This document shows positions 51,293 through 62,566 of a stretch of DNA of 64,000 bases, in pieces. The DNA is from Chlorops oryzae. Its lineage: Eukaryota; Arthropoda; Insecta; Diptera; Chloropidae. Location: positions 138,618,475 through 138,682,474 of the forward strand of contig CM035806.1 of the NCBI GenBank assembly GCA_020466095.1, written 5' to 3'. Below the pieces are notes generated by a model. The model did no database searches, had not been told where the DNA came from, and saw only the letters and a program-made list of their open reading frames with translations. A program made the position numbers and the translations under genes. The first letter of the stretch is position 1. Each line of letters begins with the position of its first letter.

Positions 51293-54200
51293 TTAGAATC
51301 ATCTCAAAGAGAACAACTAAACAAAGCTGGTAACCTTACTGAAGCCGCGTCAAAAATTTTAAATAACAAGAAAAGGCGAAAACGAAATCCAAAATTTGCC
51401 ATTGGTGAAAATAGTCAATCACTGCTAGAAAATGATAGACAACCGAATCCTGCTGAAGTCGATGCGGAACTAGGAGTGAAACATCAACATCAAAATGGAA
51501 ATTTAAATAATTCGGCGGACTATCAAGAAATATTTGATGGTGAAATAGACATGACTAGTAATTATACAGGATTCTTAGAGATTATCGGTATGTGAAGTGT
51601 TGTTTCTTATTGTGTTTTGGGATTTTTTGACTTCTTTTTCCTTTTTATTTATATGTTGAAATTAATGTGCTTACAGTGCGAGATAAAAATGTTGTACTGA
51701 CGGCGTATAGTAATTATTTTGAGATAATGACACCCGGAACAGCTGCAGAACAATTTCATTCATTCGACTTGGATACATCCGCAATTTTAAATGTTGTTAT
51801 ACAAATACTGGCCGTACTTATTGGAATCGCATTAGTATTATTAATAGCTTTGTGCTTTTTACATCATTACAATAGAAAAAATTCTGGTACTGGTGAAGAA
51901 GTTATCAGCCTTCGAGATTCATTGAGGTATGTAAAATTTCATTACACTAAAACAAACCTGTAATTCTCCAGCCACAAACGTAGAAACAATGTTTCAACAA
52001 CACACTCGTTTTTTAATACGAAAAGCAAAGAGAATTCACAAATATGGCCGAGAGGACGAAAAAAAAAATAATAATAATTGGTCCCTTCCTGGAATGTCTT
52101 TCTGTACTAAAAGAATTATTGCTTTTTTTTATATTTGATCAGAGCATCTATGATATAGATTTTTATTGAGTTTCTTCTGGAGGTCATTAACTTCTTGTGT
52201 ATTCATTTAATCCAAATTACTTGAATATTTCATTACAGTAGACTGTTTGGTGGTCGTACGAGTAATCATCGGCATTTTATTGGTTCGACGAATATGAAAG
52301 CATCGGATGTCGGACCAATAAGTAAAGCCGATTTAATCGTTGCCTACACAAATCGGCACAAGGATACTGACTATGGTTTTTTGCGTGAATATGAGATGCT
52401 GCCCAATCGTTTCAGCGATAGGACAACGAAAAATTCTGACTTGAAAGAAAATAGCATGAAAAACAGATATCCAGACATAAAAGCATACGATCAAACACGC
52501 GTGAAACTCTCACAGATTAACGGAATACAGGGTGCTGATTATATAAATGCAAATTTCGTAATTGGCTACAAAGAGCGAAAGAAATTTATATGTGCCCAAG
52601 GTCCAATGGAGACGACTGTTAATGATTTCTGGCGTATGATATGGGAACAGCATTTGGAAATAATTGTAATGCTTACAAATTTGGAAGAGTATAATAAATC
52701 GAAGTGTGCCAAGTATTGGCCAGAAAAGATTTTAGACGTTAAACAATTTGGTGAAATTACTGTGAAATTTGTTTCTGAAAGAAAGTCTGGCGAATATTTA
52801 GTAAGGAATCTCGATGTATTTAGACGTAACTTTTCGAACGACGATGAAGAAGAGCGACGACAGATAACACAGTATCACTATCTTGTTTGGAAGGATTTCA
52901 TGGCGCCAGAACATCCACACGGTATTATCAAATTCATACGTCACATAAATGCTGTTTACTCAGTACAACGTGGCCCGATTTTGGTGCATTGTAGCGCTGG
53001 AGTTGGTCGTACGGGTACGCTTGTAGCACTTGATTCTTTGATGCAACAGCTAGAAGAAGAGGATCAAGTATCAATTTTCAACACTGTGTGTGATCTTAGA
53101 CACCAAAGAAACTTCCTTGTGCAGTCACTGGTGAGTTAAAAAAAATATAATTTATCCACTTTTAAATTTGAATCAATAATGGGATTCATTCAGTTTTGTA
53201 AATTTTACAAATTGGGAATTTTTTCAAAATGGGAAAAATGAGCTGTCAAAATTTGCATGAAAATTTTTTATCGAAACATTGCAAATTTTCCCCTTCGTCT
53301 TAGGTTCGAAAATCGTGATAATCTCTTTCTTAAAACTAATTAAGGTAGCCACACAGATTCCGTCAAGGACAACATATCGAAGAAACACCAAAAAATAGTC
53401 AAAATGATAATAGACGGAAATTTTTTTTATTTGTTTAAGCCTACTAAGATTAGTTTAAAGTAAAGTTTAAGTAAAGTGCTTTTACTTCCTGAAGAAGCAA
53501 GTGTTCTTGCTTAAAAACTTTCTATCAAGAACTATTTTGCTTGCTGAAAGTCCTTTTTGATCAATCACACTTGGCAAGCGAAAGCAAAATACTTTTCAAT
53601 AGCGCTTTACTTGCCAAGTGGGGCGGGCAGCACCTACACTCAAAACGGTAAAATTTGCGATGGGAAAATTTTCTAAGTGCAATTTATAAAGCTGAATGAA
53701 AGCCACCAATAATGAGTTAATGATATTTTTTTTTTTTTTCTGTTTTAGAAACAATATATTTTTCTATATCGGGCCCTTTTGGAAACTGCTCATTTTGGCA
53801 ATACCGAATTAAGTGTTGTCAATTTGTCAGCGACTATTGAAAATTTAAAAACGAAACCAAACGAAGGAAAGGATAAATGTAAATTGGAAATCGAATTTGA
53901 GGTTTGTTTTGGTCATAAGAGCAAGAGAAAGACAATGAAAAGCTAATTAATTTTTATTTATTTTTTTTTATTAAATATAGAAACTACTCACCGTAATTGA
54001 TGAGACCAATAAGTCTAGTTCTGTAGCTAGTAGCGAGGCAAATATGTCAAAGAATAGAAGCGATGCTGTCTTGCCGTATGATCGTAATCGCGTTAGTATA
54101 AAATTTGTTAAGAAAACCCTTTCAAGTGTTAGAAATCAATTTTAATTCTTATTTCAGGTCATTTTAACCCCAATTCCTTCAAAAGAAAATTCAACATACA

Positions 54201-55562
54201 TAAATGCGTCATTTATAGAAGGCTACGATAATAATTGTACATTTATAATTACCCAAGATCCGATGGAACATACTATTGGAGACTTTTGGAGAATGGTTTC
54301 AGAACAAAGTATTTCAACTTTGATAATGATATCAGAAGTAAGTTAAATTCAAATATTTAATAGATACATGCATCATCCATCAATTTGAGTTTATAACAAA
54401 ATATGCTCCCAAAGTCCTTAGTTGATTAATAAAGCTCGGAACCGGGAGTTAAACTGATTGAAAAGGAAAAATAACATTTCCTCCGTAAAAGGTGTTAAGT
54501 AAAGCCATCAAGTGACTTTATTCTCATCGAACAAGTGGCATAACTTGTTACGACTTTTACTTCCTCTAAATAATCAAGTTCGGTCAACTTTTGCGAAACA
54601 TCCGTAGCACATAATGCATAACTAATAATTTAAAAATCACCCATTCTAAATCAGTTGATAAAATGATTTTATTAATGGGATCTAATGTGTTTTCGTTTTA
54701 AATTTTCAGATTGGCGAAGGGCCTCGTAAATGTCCTCGTTATTGGGCAGATGATGAGATCCAATATGATCATATTTTAGTTAAGTATATGCAAAGTGAAA
54801 GCTGTCCATATTATACACGTCGCGAATTCAACGTTACGAATTGTAAGATAGACGATACAATTAAAGTTACTCAGCTTCAATACAATGGATGGCCTACCGT
54901 TGATGGTGAGGTACCCGAAGTATGCCGTGGTATGATTGAGCTTGTCGATCAAGCACAAATTCATCACAATAAAGAAAAAAATATTGGTTGTCGACCTCCT
55001 ATAACAGTTCACTGCAGGCAAGTAAAAAAAAAGTATATAAATTGAATATTAAAAAAAAAAAAAAATCATCGCCAAGATATTGTTATATCGATCATAAAGC
55101 AAAGTGATTCCATTCGTTGTTCCTTTTCCAATTTCATCGTATTAATTTACCCGCTGAAATATTGATAAGAATGTATTTTTTTTTTTTAGCTTGGGAACTG
55201 ATCGTAGCTCCATTTTCGTTGCCATGAGTATTCTAGTACAACAACTAAGGACTGAAAAGTGTGTTGACATTTGTTCTCTTGTAAGGAAACTAAGAACCCA
55301 AAGGCCAAGGCTGATAAATACATACGTAAGTACATAAAAAAAAACTACGCAAATATTCAGACGTGTTCGAAATAATTTGCATTATTTTAATTATTTTGAA
55401 AAAGTATTTAAATATTGTCACAGGATATCCGCATATAAAAATCAGTATATGTATATACAAAATTTTTTCCTCCAGGCACAATATGAGTTCCTACACCGAG
55501 CGATAGCCAATTATGCGGACTTGCATAAATTGTCAACAGAATTGTCACCATCAGAGTGTTAA
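42810..55562 (+). CDS. Ptp69D: Receptor-type protein tyrosine phosphatase Ptp69D
   Basis: Twelve exons, 1,496 aa (fly protein 1,462): 42810-42921, 44636-44744, 48127-49988, 51297-51587, 51677-51926, 52239-53130, 53749-53901, 53981-54091, 54158-54337, 54710-55017, 55190-55325 and 55476-55562. Order of parts: signal peptide (about 17-36); two Ig domains (Cys in TIDCLA/VYGCDK and LFCLFE/SYACVA); three fibronectin III domains; a basic site KKRRKR (719-724) where the ectodomain may be cut; one membrane span (about 827-852); phosphatase D1 with KNRYPDIKAYD, WKDF in place of WPD, and HCSAGVGRTG (Cys about 1126); phosphatase D2 with HCSLGTDRSS (Cys about 1422) but WPTVD in place of WPD. In Drosophila it guides motor axons and photoreceptor axon targeting. 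Intron 10 uses a GC donor. Introns 1-3 are long and transposon-rich. AATAAA at 55747-55752. Confidence 0.97.
43214..43968. repeat. Minisatellite, GGA(A)GAAAAAATT units, in Ptp69D intron 1
   Basis: About 750 bp of 12-14-bp units (TTGGAGAAAAAA, TTGGAAGAAAAAA, TTAGGAGAAAAAA) in mixed order. All three forward frames are open for long stretches (KKLGEKIRRKNW-type peptides) only because units lack stops. Confidence 0.95.
43969..44330 (+). pseudogene. Possible zinc-finger gene fragment in Ptp69D intron 1
   Basis: One frame reads AYRCCICAMTFDSLLQLDMH, resembling the first half of a C2H2 finger, then stops. After a one-base shift, a second frame stays open for about 75 codons with a Ser/Thr/Pro-rich stretch and KDVFIEPKPVQ. 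Composition is less AT-rich than the intron around it. It has no place in the Ptp69D protein. It may be an inserted exon relic; the source gene is not recognised. Confidence 0.35.
44971..45192. mobile_element. MITE, ATATCGCAC / CACAACTCAAAA family, in Ptp69D intron 2
   Basis: Left ATATCGCACATGCACTTCAA, right (inverted) ATATCACAAATGTACTTCAA, both followed by GAGTGKCACAACTCAAAA. Related to 62567-62823 and to the solo end at 15151. Confidence 0.8.
45713..45920. mobile_element. MITE with TA flanks in Ptp69D intron 2
   Basis: TGGGTAATTCTACGAGAAAC and (inverted) TGGGAAATTCCATGAATAC start the arms, which share GTCCCACC(G/T)GTGAC further in. TA lies on both sides. Confidence 0.72.
46082..46235. mobile_element. 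hAT-like MITE in Ptp69D intron 2
   Basis: CAGGGCCAGACTGGGCCC at the left and (inverted) CAGGTACGGGCTGGGGGTC at the right. Flanks TTTTTGTG and TTTTTGTC match at 7 of 8 bases. GGGCCC-rich, loosely like the element at 40203. Confidence 0.65.
46405..46540. mobile_element. Foldback MITE in Ptp69D intron 2
   Basis: GAGACACTGGAAGGAAACAC and GTGTTTCCTTCCAGTGTCTC form long arms, extended inward by GAGAGTGACGGAGA / TCTCTGTCACTCT and outward by AGTCC-GTTTA / TAAAC-GGACT. Confidence 0.8.
47213..47868. mobile_element. Element with CCCTGCAGTAAT ends in Ptp69D intron 2
   Basis: CCCTGCAGTAAT and ATTACTGCAGGG are perfect inverted ends. TA flanks both sides. The interior is AT-rich without a transposase. It ends about 260 bp before exon 3. 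Confidence 0.72.
50322..50576. mobile_element. MITE, CCCAGCGGC family, in Ptp69D intron 3
   Basis: An inverted copy of the element at 11673: its complement begins CCCAGCGGCTAAAATGCTGC and shares ACAGAAGC, ATGAACCG, ACATTTCGTAG and CTCGTATACTTTGTA blocks in order. It is longer because of a GGTGGTGGTAGGGG-containing insert. TA flanks both sides. Confidence 0.82.
50918..51194. mobile_element. MITE in Ptp69D intron 3, TATATGTGACGGCGTCC ends
   Basis: TATATGTGACGGCGTCCAAT and its exact complement ATTGGACGCCGTCACATATA bound the element. The arms continue through GAAAGGGACC. It ends about 100 bp before exon 4. Confidence 0.85.
55018..55189 (+). other. Non-canonical GC-AG intron of Ptp69D
   Basis: The only donor that keeps the D2 active-site motif (HCSLGTDRSS) in frame is TGCAG|GCAAGT, with acceptor TTTTTTTAG|CTTGG. 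The GC donor is otherwise a perfect consensus, as expected of the GC-AG minority class. Confidence 0.88.
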
Positions 55563-56862
55563 TACCCAACTCTCTGCATCTTTGGGTCTCATTTTGTCAT
55601 TTTTTTTGGTAAATTTGTACCAAATATTTATACATAAAAGATTATTATATTATACTTAATAAGTACTCGTAGTATTGTGGTTATACATATGCATAACACA
55701 ATGACATGTAGCTCTTAGGTATATGACTTTTTATTGCAATAATTTCAATAAATGATATTCGTATTTATTCTTGTATTTAAACAAGCCGTGGAAATGTCTT
55801 AATTAAAAAAAAAAAAAAAAGAATGAAATGCCCAATTTTTTATTTTATTTTCACAAATATTTGTATGACAAAAAAGAACAAAAGCCAAAAGAGATCAAAC
55901 CTAAATATGTATTTATATTTTCAATAAAAATCACGCGCAAATTTTGAGTGTAAAGCTGAAATGTCTTTAAAAATATATTTTGATGACTGAAAGTGTGGGT
56001 TACGCTTTAATTACTCAAGCCTATGAAGCATACCCAGGGAAAAACGGAGACGTTCAATAAAATTTAGGTTTTGCGTGTGCCTTTAAATTGAAGCCAACGC
56101 TTCTTTTTTTTTTTTATTTTCATGCACATCACCTTTTTACTGGTGAATGAGCTGCCAACAGTAGTAATGCCTGTCGCTTGGAATGCACCAAATAATACAT
56201 CACTTAGTAAAGCGCACCGCCTTGCTTGCAACTGGTGGACTTTCTGTGTGATTTCAATATGTATCTTGAGGAGCTGAGGATTAAATACACGCTAATATAA
56301 ATGGCTTTTTAAGTAGCACAGTTTATAGCCATCGTGAATGAAATCCGTTGCTGCTGATTCGGACATTTTTTTGCTCTTGCCACTGCTTTCAATGTATAAA
56401 TTAAAAATATAGAGAAAAAATTATTAGGAAAACCAATAACTAAGTTCACCGTGATGGATGTTGTAGGCTATTTTTTTAACATAAAGAATTTGAAGTGCTG
56501 ACTGCTTTAGTTTGCCAAAGGAATACAGTTTATTTGAACATTTCGAGAAAGAAAATATCTTCACACTTTACTTCATGGTTGTACCATGCTCATATAATCA
56601 CCGAAAGCACTTGTATCAACCCGACTCTAAATATTTCCGGGAAAAAAAAAAATCTCCCATTCTAAGCACACTGGGAAGGGAATATAAACGGAGAAAGGAT
56701 TTTAAACAATCGGCCTGATTAGGATTGTCGCCACAGAACCTCCGCCACAAATTTTATAAACACGTATGCAGACAAGAATATCAATAAGATTTTCCTAGCT
56801 TTATTGGATATCTTCATGCAATATGCACTGAATTGCTTGATTTATACATATATTTAAAAACT
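55563..56862. other. Converging 3' ends of Ptp69D and Spase22-23
   Basis: AATAAA at 55747-55752 (plus, Ptp69D) and AATAAA on the minus strand at 56805-56800 (Spase22-23). Between them lie AT-rich sequence and short unsupported frames. Confidence 0.6.
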
Positions 56863-57971
56863 TTATAATGCTGCAACTGAATACTCCGCTGGGAACTTAA
56901 ATGTATGCATTCCATGTGATTGTATAGTAGGCAAAATTCCAGCATTTGGTATAATATTCCACGATAGATACAGGGATACGTTTTTATTGTTTCTGAAAAA
57001 TACAATTATTAAAATAAATAAAATCACATTGGGTATATCAAAATGCTTACTTAAGGCCGTTGCCATCATCCCAGAAATAGTATTTCGTATTCATGTTTTT
57101 AAAATCCAAAACAGCATTTTCGCCACGTAAGATTATTTTGTCCCATAAGACGACTTGGTTTAAAACGTTTTCATTTGTTTTATATTCAGCAATGAGGAAT
57201 AAAAATAGCTGCTTGACATTCCAATTGAAAAGATCAGTTAAATTGGATTGCAGATTAAAGGTGAGGAAGCCCAAATCGTGTTCCTCTCGCGATGCACCAT
57301 AATCTGGGACACTCTTACTGGAATACCTCAAAAAGTGATTCAATTGAAAATATAGTCTTTTAAAAAATTCAAAGATACAATAAGGAAGTTTTTGTTAACG
57401 GTGGCCTATGTATAAGGATTTAAAAGACAAGTAGCCGGCTTTTCTTCTTACTTATTCCTTATTGCAAGATAAGACCCAGCAGGAAAAGTAGCCCTGATAG
57501 CATCGATAATGTCTGGCTGACTTTGGAACCGACACGCATGACATTTCGTAGGACCACATTGTATGACATTAGTATACAAAGTAACAGTGACTTTTCCGCT
57601 GACTTTATCACAGCAGAGAAATCATTTTATACACGCTATCCAATGAACCACGGCAGGCTTTGCCTCGCGTCAAGTAGCCAAAGAGATTCAAGCACATAAA
57701 CAGCACCCCTCTACGATGACATTGTCACTCAAGAAGTCATGCGTGGCAGTGTCACCTATGGGTCCCAGCGAAATCTCTGGGGACTGCGAACTATAAGAGA
57801 TATTTTCCTGCTGGGAAGTTTCACTTACACTAGGACTTTGACGGTTTTTATATGTGCATTTGTTTTGTATTCCAGAAAGACTGTCGACAGGAAGCAGCAG
57901 AATGTAAGGCATGCGAGCACACTCAATAAATAGGCAACAGTTGCATTTCCTCGTGTTAGAAATGTATGCAT
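56863..57971 (-). CDS. Spase22-23: Signal peptidase complex subunit 3 (SPC22/23)
   Basis: Three exons on the minus strand: 57971-57829, 57317-57051 and 56992-56863, giving 179 aa (human SPCS3 is 180). It is a non-catalytic but essential subunit of the ER signal peptidase, a type II membrane protein. The N-terminal MHTFLTRGNATVAYLLSVLA begins a single hydrophobic anchor (about residues 12-32). The lumenal part keeps DLGFLTFNLQSNL, FNWNVKQLFLFL, NQVVLWDKIILRG, YFWDDGNGLK and LSWNIIPNAGILP, collinear with the family to the end. Phase is consistent at both junctions (phase 2). Intron 1 contains a MITE that ends 11 bp from the donor. Minus-strand AATAAA at 56805-56800. Confidence 0.95.
57475..57815. 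mobile_element. Diverged CCCAGCGGGAAAT-family MITE in Spase22-23 intron 1
   Basis: CCCAGCAGGAAAA and TTTTCCTGCTGGG ends. Internal blocks (GATAATGTCT, CATGACATTT, CAAGCACATAAACAGCA, CTACGATGACATTGTC) match 5014-5488 in order. The flanking dinucleotides differ (GA/AA). Confidence 0.78.
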
Positions 57972-58397
57972 TTCGCTTCTAATAGCTTTTAACAAATTAC
58001 AAAAATATTCGAAGAACACGTAGCGACTCAAGCGGACCAGTTGGCAATATAAAGAAAGTACTCGGAACTCGGTTTTACACCGTACCCTATATGGTACTGA
58101 GTGTTTGGCGAGCTACGAACGAGCAGCAGAACTTGTTCGTAACAGGCCATCTCCATTAAGGTACTTTTAGCCGATATGCTTTTTGCATGTCAAATCGATC
58201 CGTCAATTTTCCCATATGTAAACATATGGAATTAGTACGCGTTCTATTTCTCTGTGTTTGCATACACGTCACTTAGAAAGAACCTATGCAAAGGATTGGT
58301 TGCTTTTAGACGCCATGTTCAATTTCCAATAAGAAAACTTTGAAATGCAAAAAAACATATCGTCTAAAAGTACCTTTAGACAACCTTCCTTCCTTAC

Positions 58398-59318
58398 CGA
58401 AGCCATACACGCACAAATGAATTTGAAAATTTGCTTGCAAGCACGTTTGAGCACTGGCTATACACGTTCAAACAAAACGCCAAATAATTGCTCAAACATC
58501 AGTTGATTTGGTAGCTTGAAGGAGCAAACGCGGAAAGATGTCGTTATATTAAAAAACAAGTAAAGAAGCTTACATCGGCATAAGCGATTGCACCCATACC
58601 TTGTCCTCCGCTTAAAATATGTCAAACTTTAACCGTAAGAGGACATTATATCTAGCTAAGAAATACTCAATTCGAAATAGTGACTATATTTGGTAGATAA
58701 ATACACAATCAGAAGTAGTTAAAAATCCGTTTTATATACAAATATGATAATAAAAGAAAATTTTTTCAAATTTATTGTGCAGGATTTTTTTTTTTTTTCA
58801 GCCAAGACTTAAGTCAATATAGTAGCTATACACACTCCAAATTTCAATAATCTGGGATGTACAGTGAAAAAGTTATCCACGAATAACGATAAAAATCGTG
58901 ATTTTTAAAACTTCTGAACCACTTCCCACAACCGTAGATAGTACTACGAAAAAATTTGTATGCAGTTTTTCGTACATTTACCAGGGGCAAGTCCATGCCA
59001 AATTTCAATATGATATCTTTCATGGCTTAGGAGTAAATTACGAAAAACTAATTTGTGACCGACAGACAGACAGATAGATGGCTAGATCGACTCCTCTCCT
59101 CACCCTGATCAAGAATATATATATATGTCTATATCTATCGCGACTCCTTTGGTCTGTTACAAACGCCGTGATAACTTAATATACCCTTTCCTTCGGAAAA
59201 CGTATAAAAAATAAAGGCCGCGGAACAAGAAACGATGCTTGCAAGAAGCGCCACATACCGTCAAATAAGCTGTGCTTGCAAACATGCTTGCAAATTTATT
59301 TGAGCGTGTATGGCTTCG
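58398..59318. mobile_element. TIR element CGAAGCCATACACGC, interrupted by another repeat
   Basis: CGAAGCCATACACGCACAAAT and (inverted) CGAAGCCATACACGCTCAAAT at the ends, each followed by runs of GCTTGCAAGCA. About 58556-59205 inside is a separate dipteran interspersed repeat (AACAAGTAAAGAAGC start; GACAGACAGACAGA and CTGATCAAGAATATATATAT near the end). Confidence 0.65.
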
Positions 59319-59494
59319 ATTATAGTATGAACGATGTCTAATGGAGATGCCCCGTAATTATGCAGCTTAAGTACTCAGTACCGATGTTGCCGAAAGTAGC
59401 CACTTTGTATTGATTAACAAAAGTGTGTTTGTTATTTTGGAAATTCCTCAAACGTTTTTTTGTGTGCGCCGTAAAAACAACAAATAGTCAGATT

Positions 59495-62032
59495 ATGCCA
59501 CCCCCAAGACCCAGGGGAGTGGGATACAACGCAGGAGTAACGTCTGCCAGGTCGAACCAGAACACCCCCATGTCGGAAAGGCAGCAGATGGCACTGCTGA
59601 TACAGATGACCAGCATACCAGGTTCGTATTCAAACTACCAATTTTGAACAATCCTGTATGGGAAAACGTGCCGATTCGGGCTAGCGCCTGTAATTCCTGA
59701 AAAGTATCCTTCAATTATGGTTTCCTTATGGTCTAATCCCCTTGTGCACCCATTGCAAGTATCATCCATGTGTATTCAGAATTATGGATACTTTGATCAC
59801 TACTGGCAGCAGAAGTTATTGTTTTGCTCATCATTTTAAAGTACCTATGAACAATTCATGTTTCATTTATATCACTTTAAATGATGGGAATGAAAGCAGC
59901 TGTGAGCATAGGTACCTAATGATAGTAACTATTCTGATTTATTTAGACCTTACTTCTGATTTATATATTATATGTAGATTCCAAACAGACATAACGATTC
60001 TTTACTATTGTCTGTAGAATTTCATTAACACATAATTAATGGAAGGATGAGTCGTGTACACTTTTATTGACTATTTGATTAATCGATTTCAGACATGACA
60101 CGAGGGCAGATGAAGAAGAACGACCATAAGAAGAACGAGGATACATCAGATGGAGGATGTGCAAACGAAAAGCACGATGTCCAAGATTCTCATAAGGAAA
60201 AGAATTCCTCGGATGATAACAGCACAGACCATAAAAAGGACACCGGTGGTGAAAGCAACACCGGTGAATCATCGAGTGGCCACACTGCTGGAAAGAGGAA
60301 TTTCTCAGACGTCGAGGAGGAATACGAAGATAATGATGATAATAAAAAGAAGAAGAGAAAAGACTCCGATACTGGCAAAGAATCGAAGAATACATCAAAT
60401 TTACGTCCGCCGGCACGATCAGAGAAGAATACAAAACAACTGGCCACATCAAAGAGTTCGCCAACGGCGAATAAAGCGTCTACGGTAACAACAATGGAAA
60501 AGGAAACATCCGAGAATAAACAAAACTTTACTAAAACCTTTGAAAATGAAACCGAAGATGATGATTTTAAATTGGCGGAAAATCTCTTTAACGAAGGATT
60601 GAAAGTACCGCCGCTGAAGATCGTAATACCGCAACAGAATTGCAATATGGATACAGATGGTGGTGTCTCGAGAACTGGAAAAGTGAATGTTTCAAGAAAT
60701 GCAGCTTTACCCTATGTGGTTAGTTCAAGTAATGAGATTGGTGAACGAGATGGAAACGCTAACACTCAATGCAGTAGTCCACCCGAAGGTCAAGCGAAAC
60801 CCAATACCAATACGAATTGCACGGTCACAGAAGAGAAGAATGTAAAACTCTCCAGCGAGGAAAAAAATTTGCAACGTGTACTACGTAGCTCCCATCGCTC
60901 CGGTGTACCGAATATCGAGAGAAGCTCAAATAATTCATCACCACAAATGCAAAGTAGTTCACCATCGCCAGCTTCCTCGACAAACGCAAATGAAGCGACC
61001 GATGCTAAGCAAGCATGTTCAAATGCGAACACCACTTCAAGTCCACCGCAACCCGCTCAAACACAATCATATGAGACAGAAAATATAACAAATTTGCCAA
61101 GTCCATCGACATCATCGACATCTTCGTCCAAAGAAGTACCATCGAGCAACAGTGTTGAATTACATCCGCGAAAAAGGAAAATACGCGCCAAGAACGATGA
61201 GACTCATCAGAAATCACATGCGACTACAAGCAGCAATGCATCGAATCATGAGACTTCAAATGTACCAGAAACCCATCCGCATGATTTCCCCTTCATTAAT
61301 TGCTTTCAAATGTACTTGAACATTCGACGACAGATTGAGAAGAAATGGAAAAATTTTTACTCGATCAAACCAAGACCGCCACAAGGCTATAATGAATATT
61401 TACTTAATCGAAAGAACTATTTACTTCAGCGTAATAAGGGTAGAATGACAACCACAATTCCTAGTACTGTTTCTCCAAAGATGAAAGAGATTTTCTTGAT
61501 ACAAGAATTAGAAAGACAAGAATTACTGCAACGACATATGGTCGAAAGGGATAAATTATGCTTAAACGTCGAACAGGAAATTATACGAGTTCATTCGAAA
61601 GCGGCAAGAAGTATTTCATGCCAGCCAGTTCCATTCTCCTATTGTACGCTGCTTAAAGATGAAGAAGTATACAATATTATAACACCCGAACAAGAGGAGA
61701 AAGATAGAAATGTACGTCACCGTTTCAATGGACGACTGTTGCTCGGTTGGCTTCAAGATGTCGACGACAAATGGGAGAAAATTAAGGTAAGCAAGCAGAC
61801 GATTTCATCCTTTTAATCACGAAACTTTTCGAAAATCGAAAAATATTTTCAGGAGTCAATGGTTCTGCGACATCATAATGAAGCCGAGAGTTTACATGCC
61901 GTTCAACTAATGGATTGGGAAATCGCGCTCAAGAAATTTGAGCTTTGTGATTTTAAAACCCAACTGGTTATAGAGGCCGACCATGTTCCATGCGTACACG
62001 TCAATGATGACTTTGATCTCTTGCCGGCTTAA
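59495..62032 (+). CDS. ANKRD11/ANKRD12-related protein lacking visible ankyrin repeats
   Basis: Three exons: 59495-59621, 60093-61786 and 61853-62032, phase-consistent, giving 666 aa. Residues 1-42 contain SERQQMALLIQM, the short block that precedes the ankyrin repeats in vertebrate ANKRD11/12. The middle (about 43-440) is charged then Ser/Thr/Asn-rich with basic runs KKKKRK and HPRKRKIRAK (likely nuclear signals). Residues about 445-666 match the conserved ANKRD11/12 C-terminus: YLNIRRQIEKKWKN, PRPPQGYNEYL, EQEIIRVHSKAARS, VRHRFNGRLLLGWLQDVDDK and final VNDDFDLLPA. Vertebrate homologs are chromatin-associated co-regulators; the fly counterpart I would compare is CG10984. No ankyrin unit is visible in exons or in intron 1 (471 bp). 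AATAAA at 62079-62084. An upstream in-frame ATG at 59423 would extend the protein, but the 59495 start begins the conserved head. Confidence 0.85.
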
Positions 62033-62566
62033 AGAACTGGAATATCATAATTTAAAATAATAATGAAAAAGTAATAATAATAAATCCTTTGTTTATACAC
62101 CTACATTTCCCCAAAATGAAATTTTACTAATTCCAATTTAGTAAATATTACTACTATGTGTATGCAAACTGATATTCAAAATGAACTTCTTAAGATTTTT
62201 TTAGTTTTTAATTTTTTCGTTTCGATTTTCCATTACGATCAAAATCGTTTTATGTTTATAAGAATAATTTTTTTAGGAACATTTTACGTAATGTTTCTCT
62301 ACAAGAACTAATAAATAAGGTCTCTAATAATCAATTTGCTTAGACAAAAACTGTTAAGCGAAGAGTTAAAACCCATAAGGAAAATGATCAATAAAAATCT
62401 TTTGATGTTTCGATTAAAGAAAATACCATTGTGTCATTTAAAAATATTTCGATGATAGTTTCAATTAGCTGCTCATAGCTATAGTGATGTCATAATTTTG
62501 TTGAATTTTTAGCCTGTGAGAATTTAAATATTTTTATAATATATGTAATTAATATATATATATATA
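62033..62566. other. 3' flank of the ANKRD11/12-like gene
   Basis: AT-rich, with a polyadenylation signal at 62079-62084 and no further gene recognised. Confidence 0.5.

Noticed and set aside
53165..53710. Possible TIR element in Ptp69D intron 6
   Set aside because: GGATTCATTCAGTTTTGTAAA and (inverted) GGCTTTCATTCAGCTTTATAA are similar, but the match is short and no duplication is visible. Not strong enough to list as an element.
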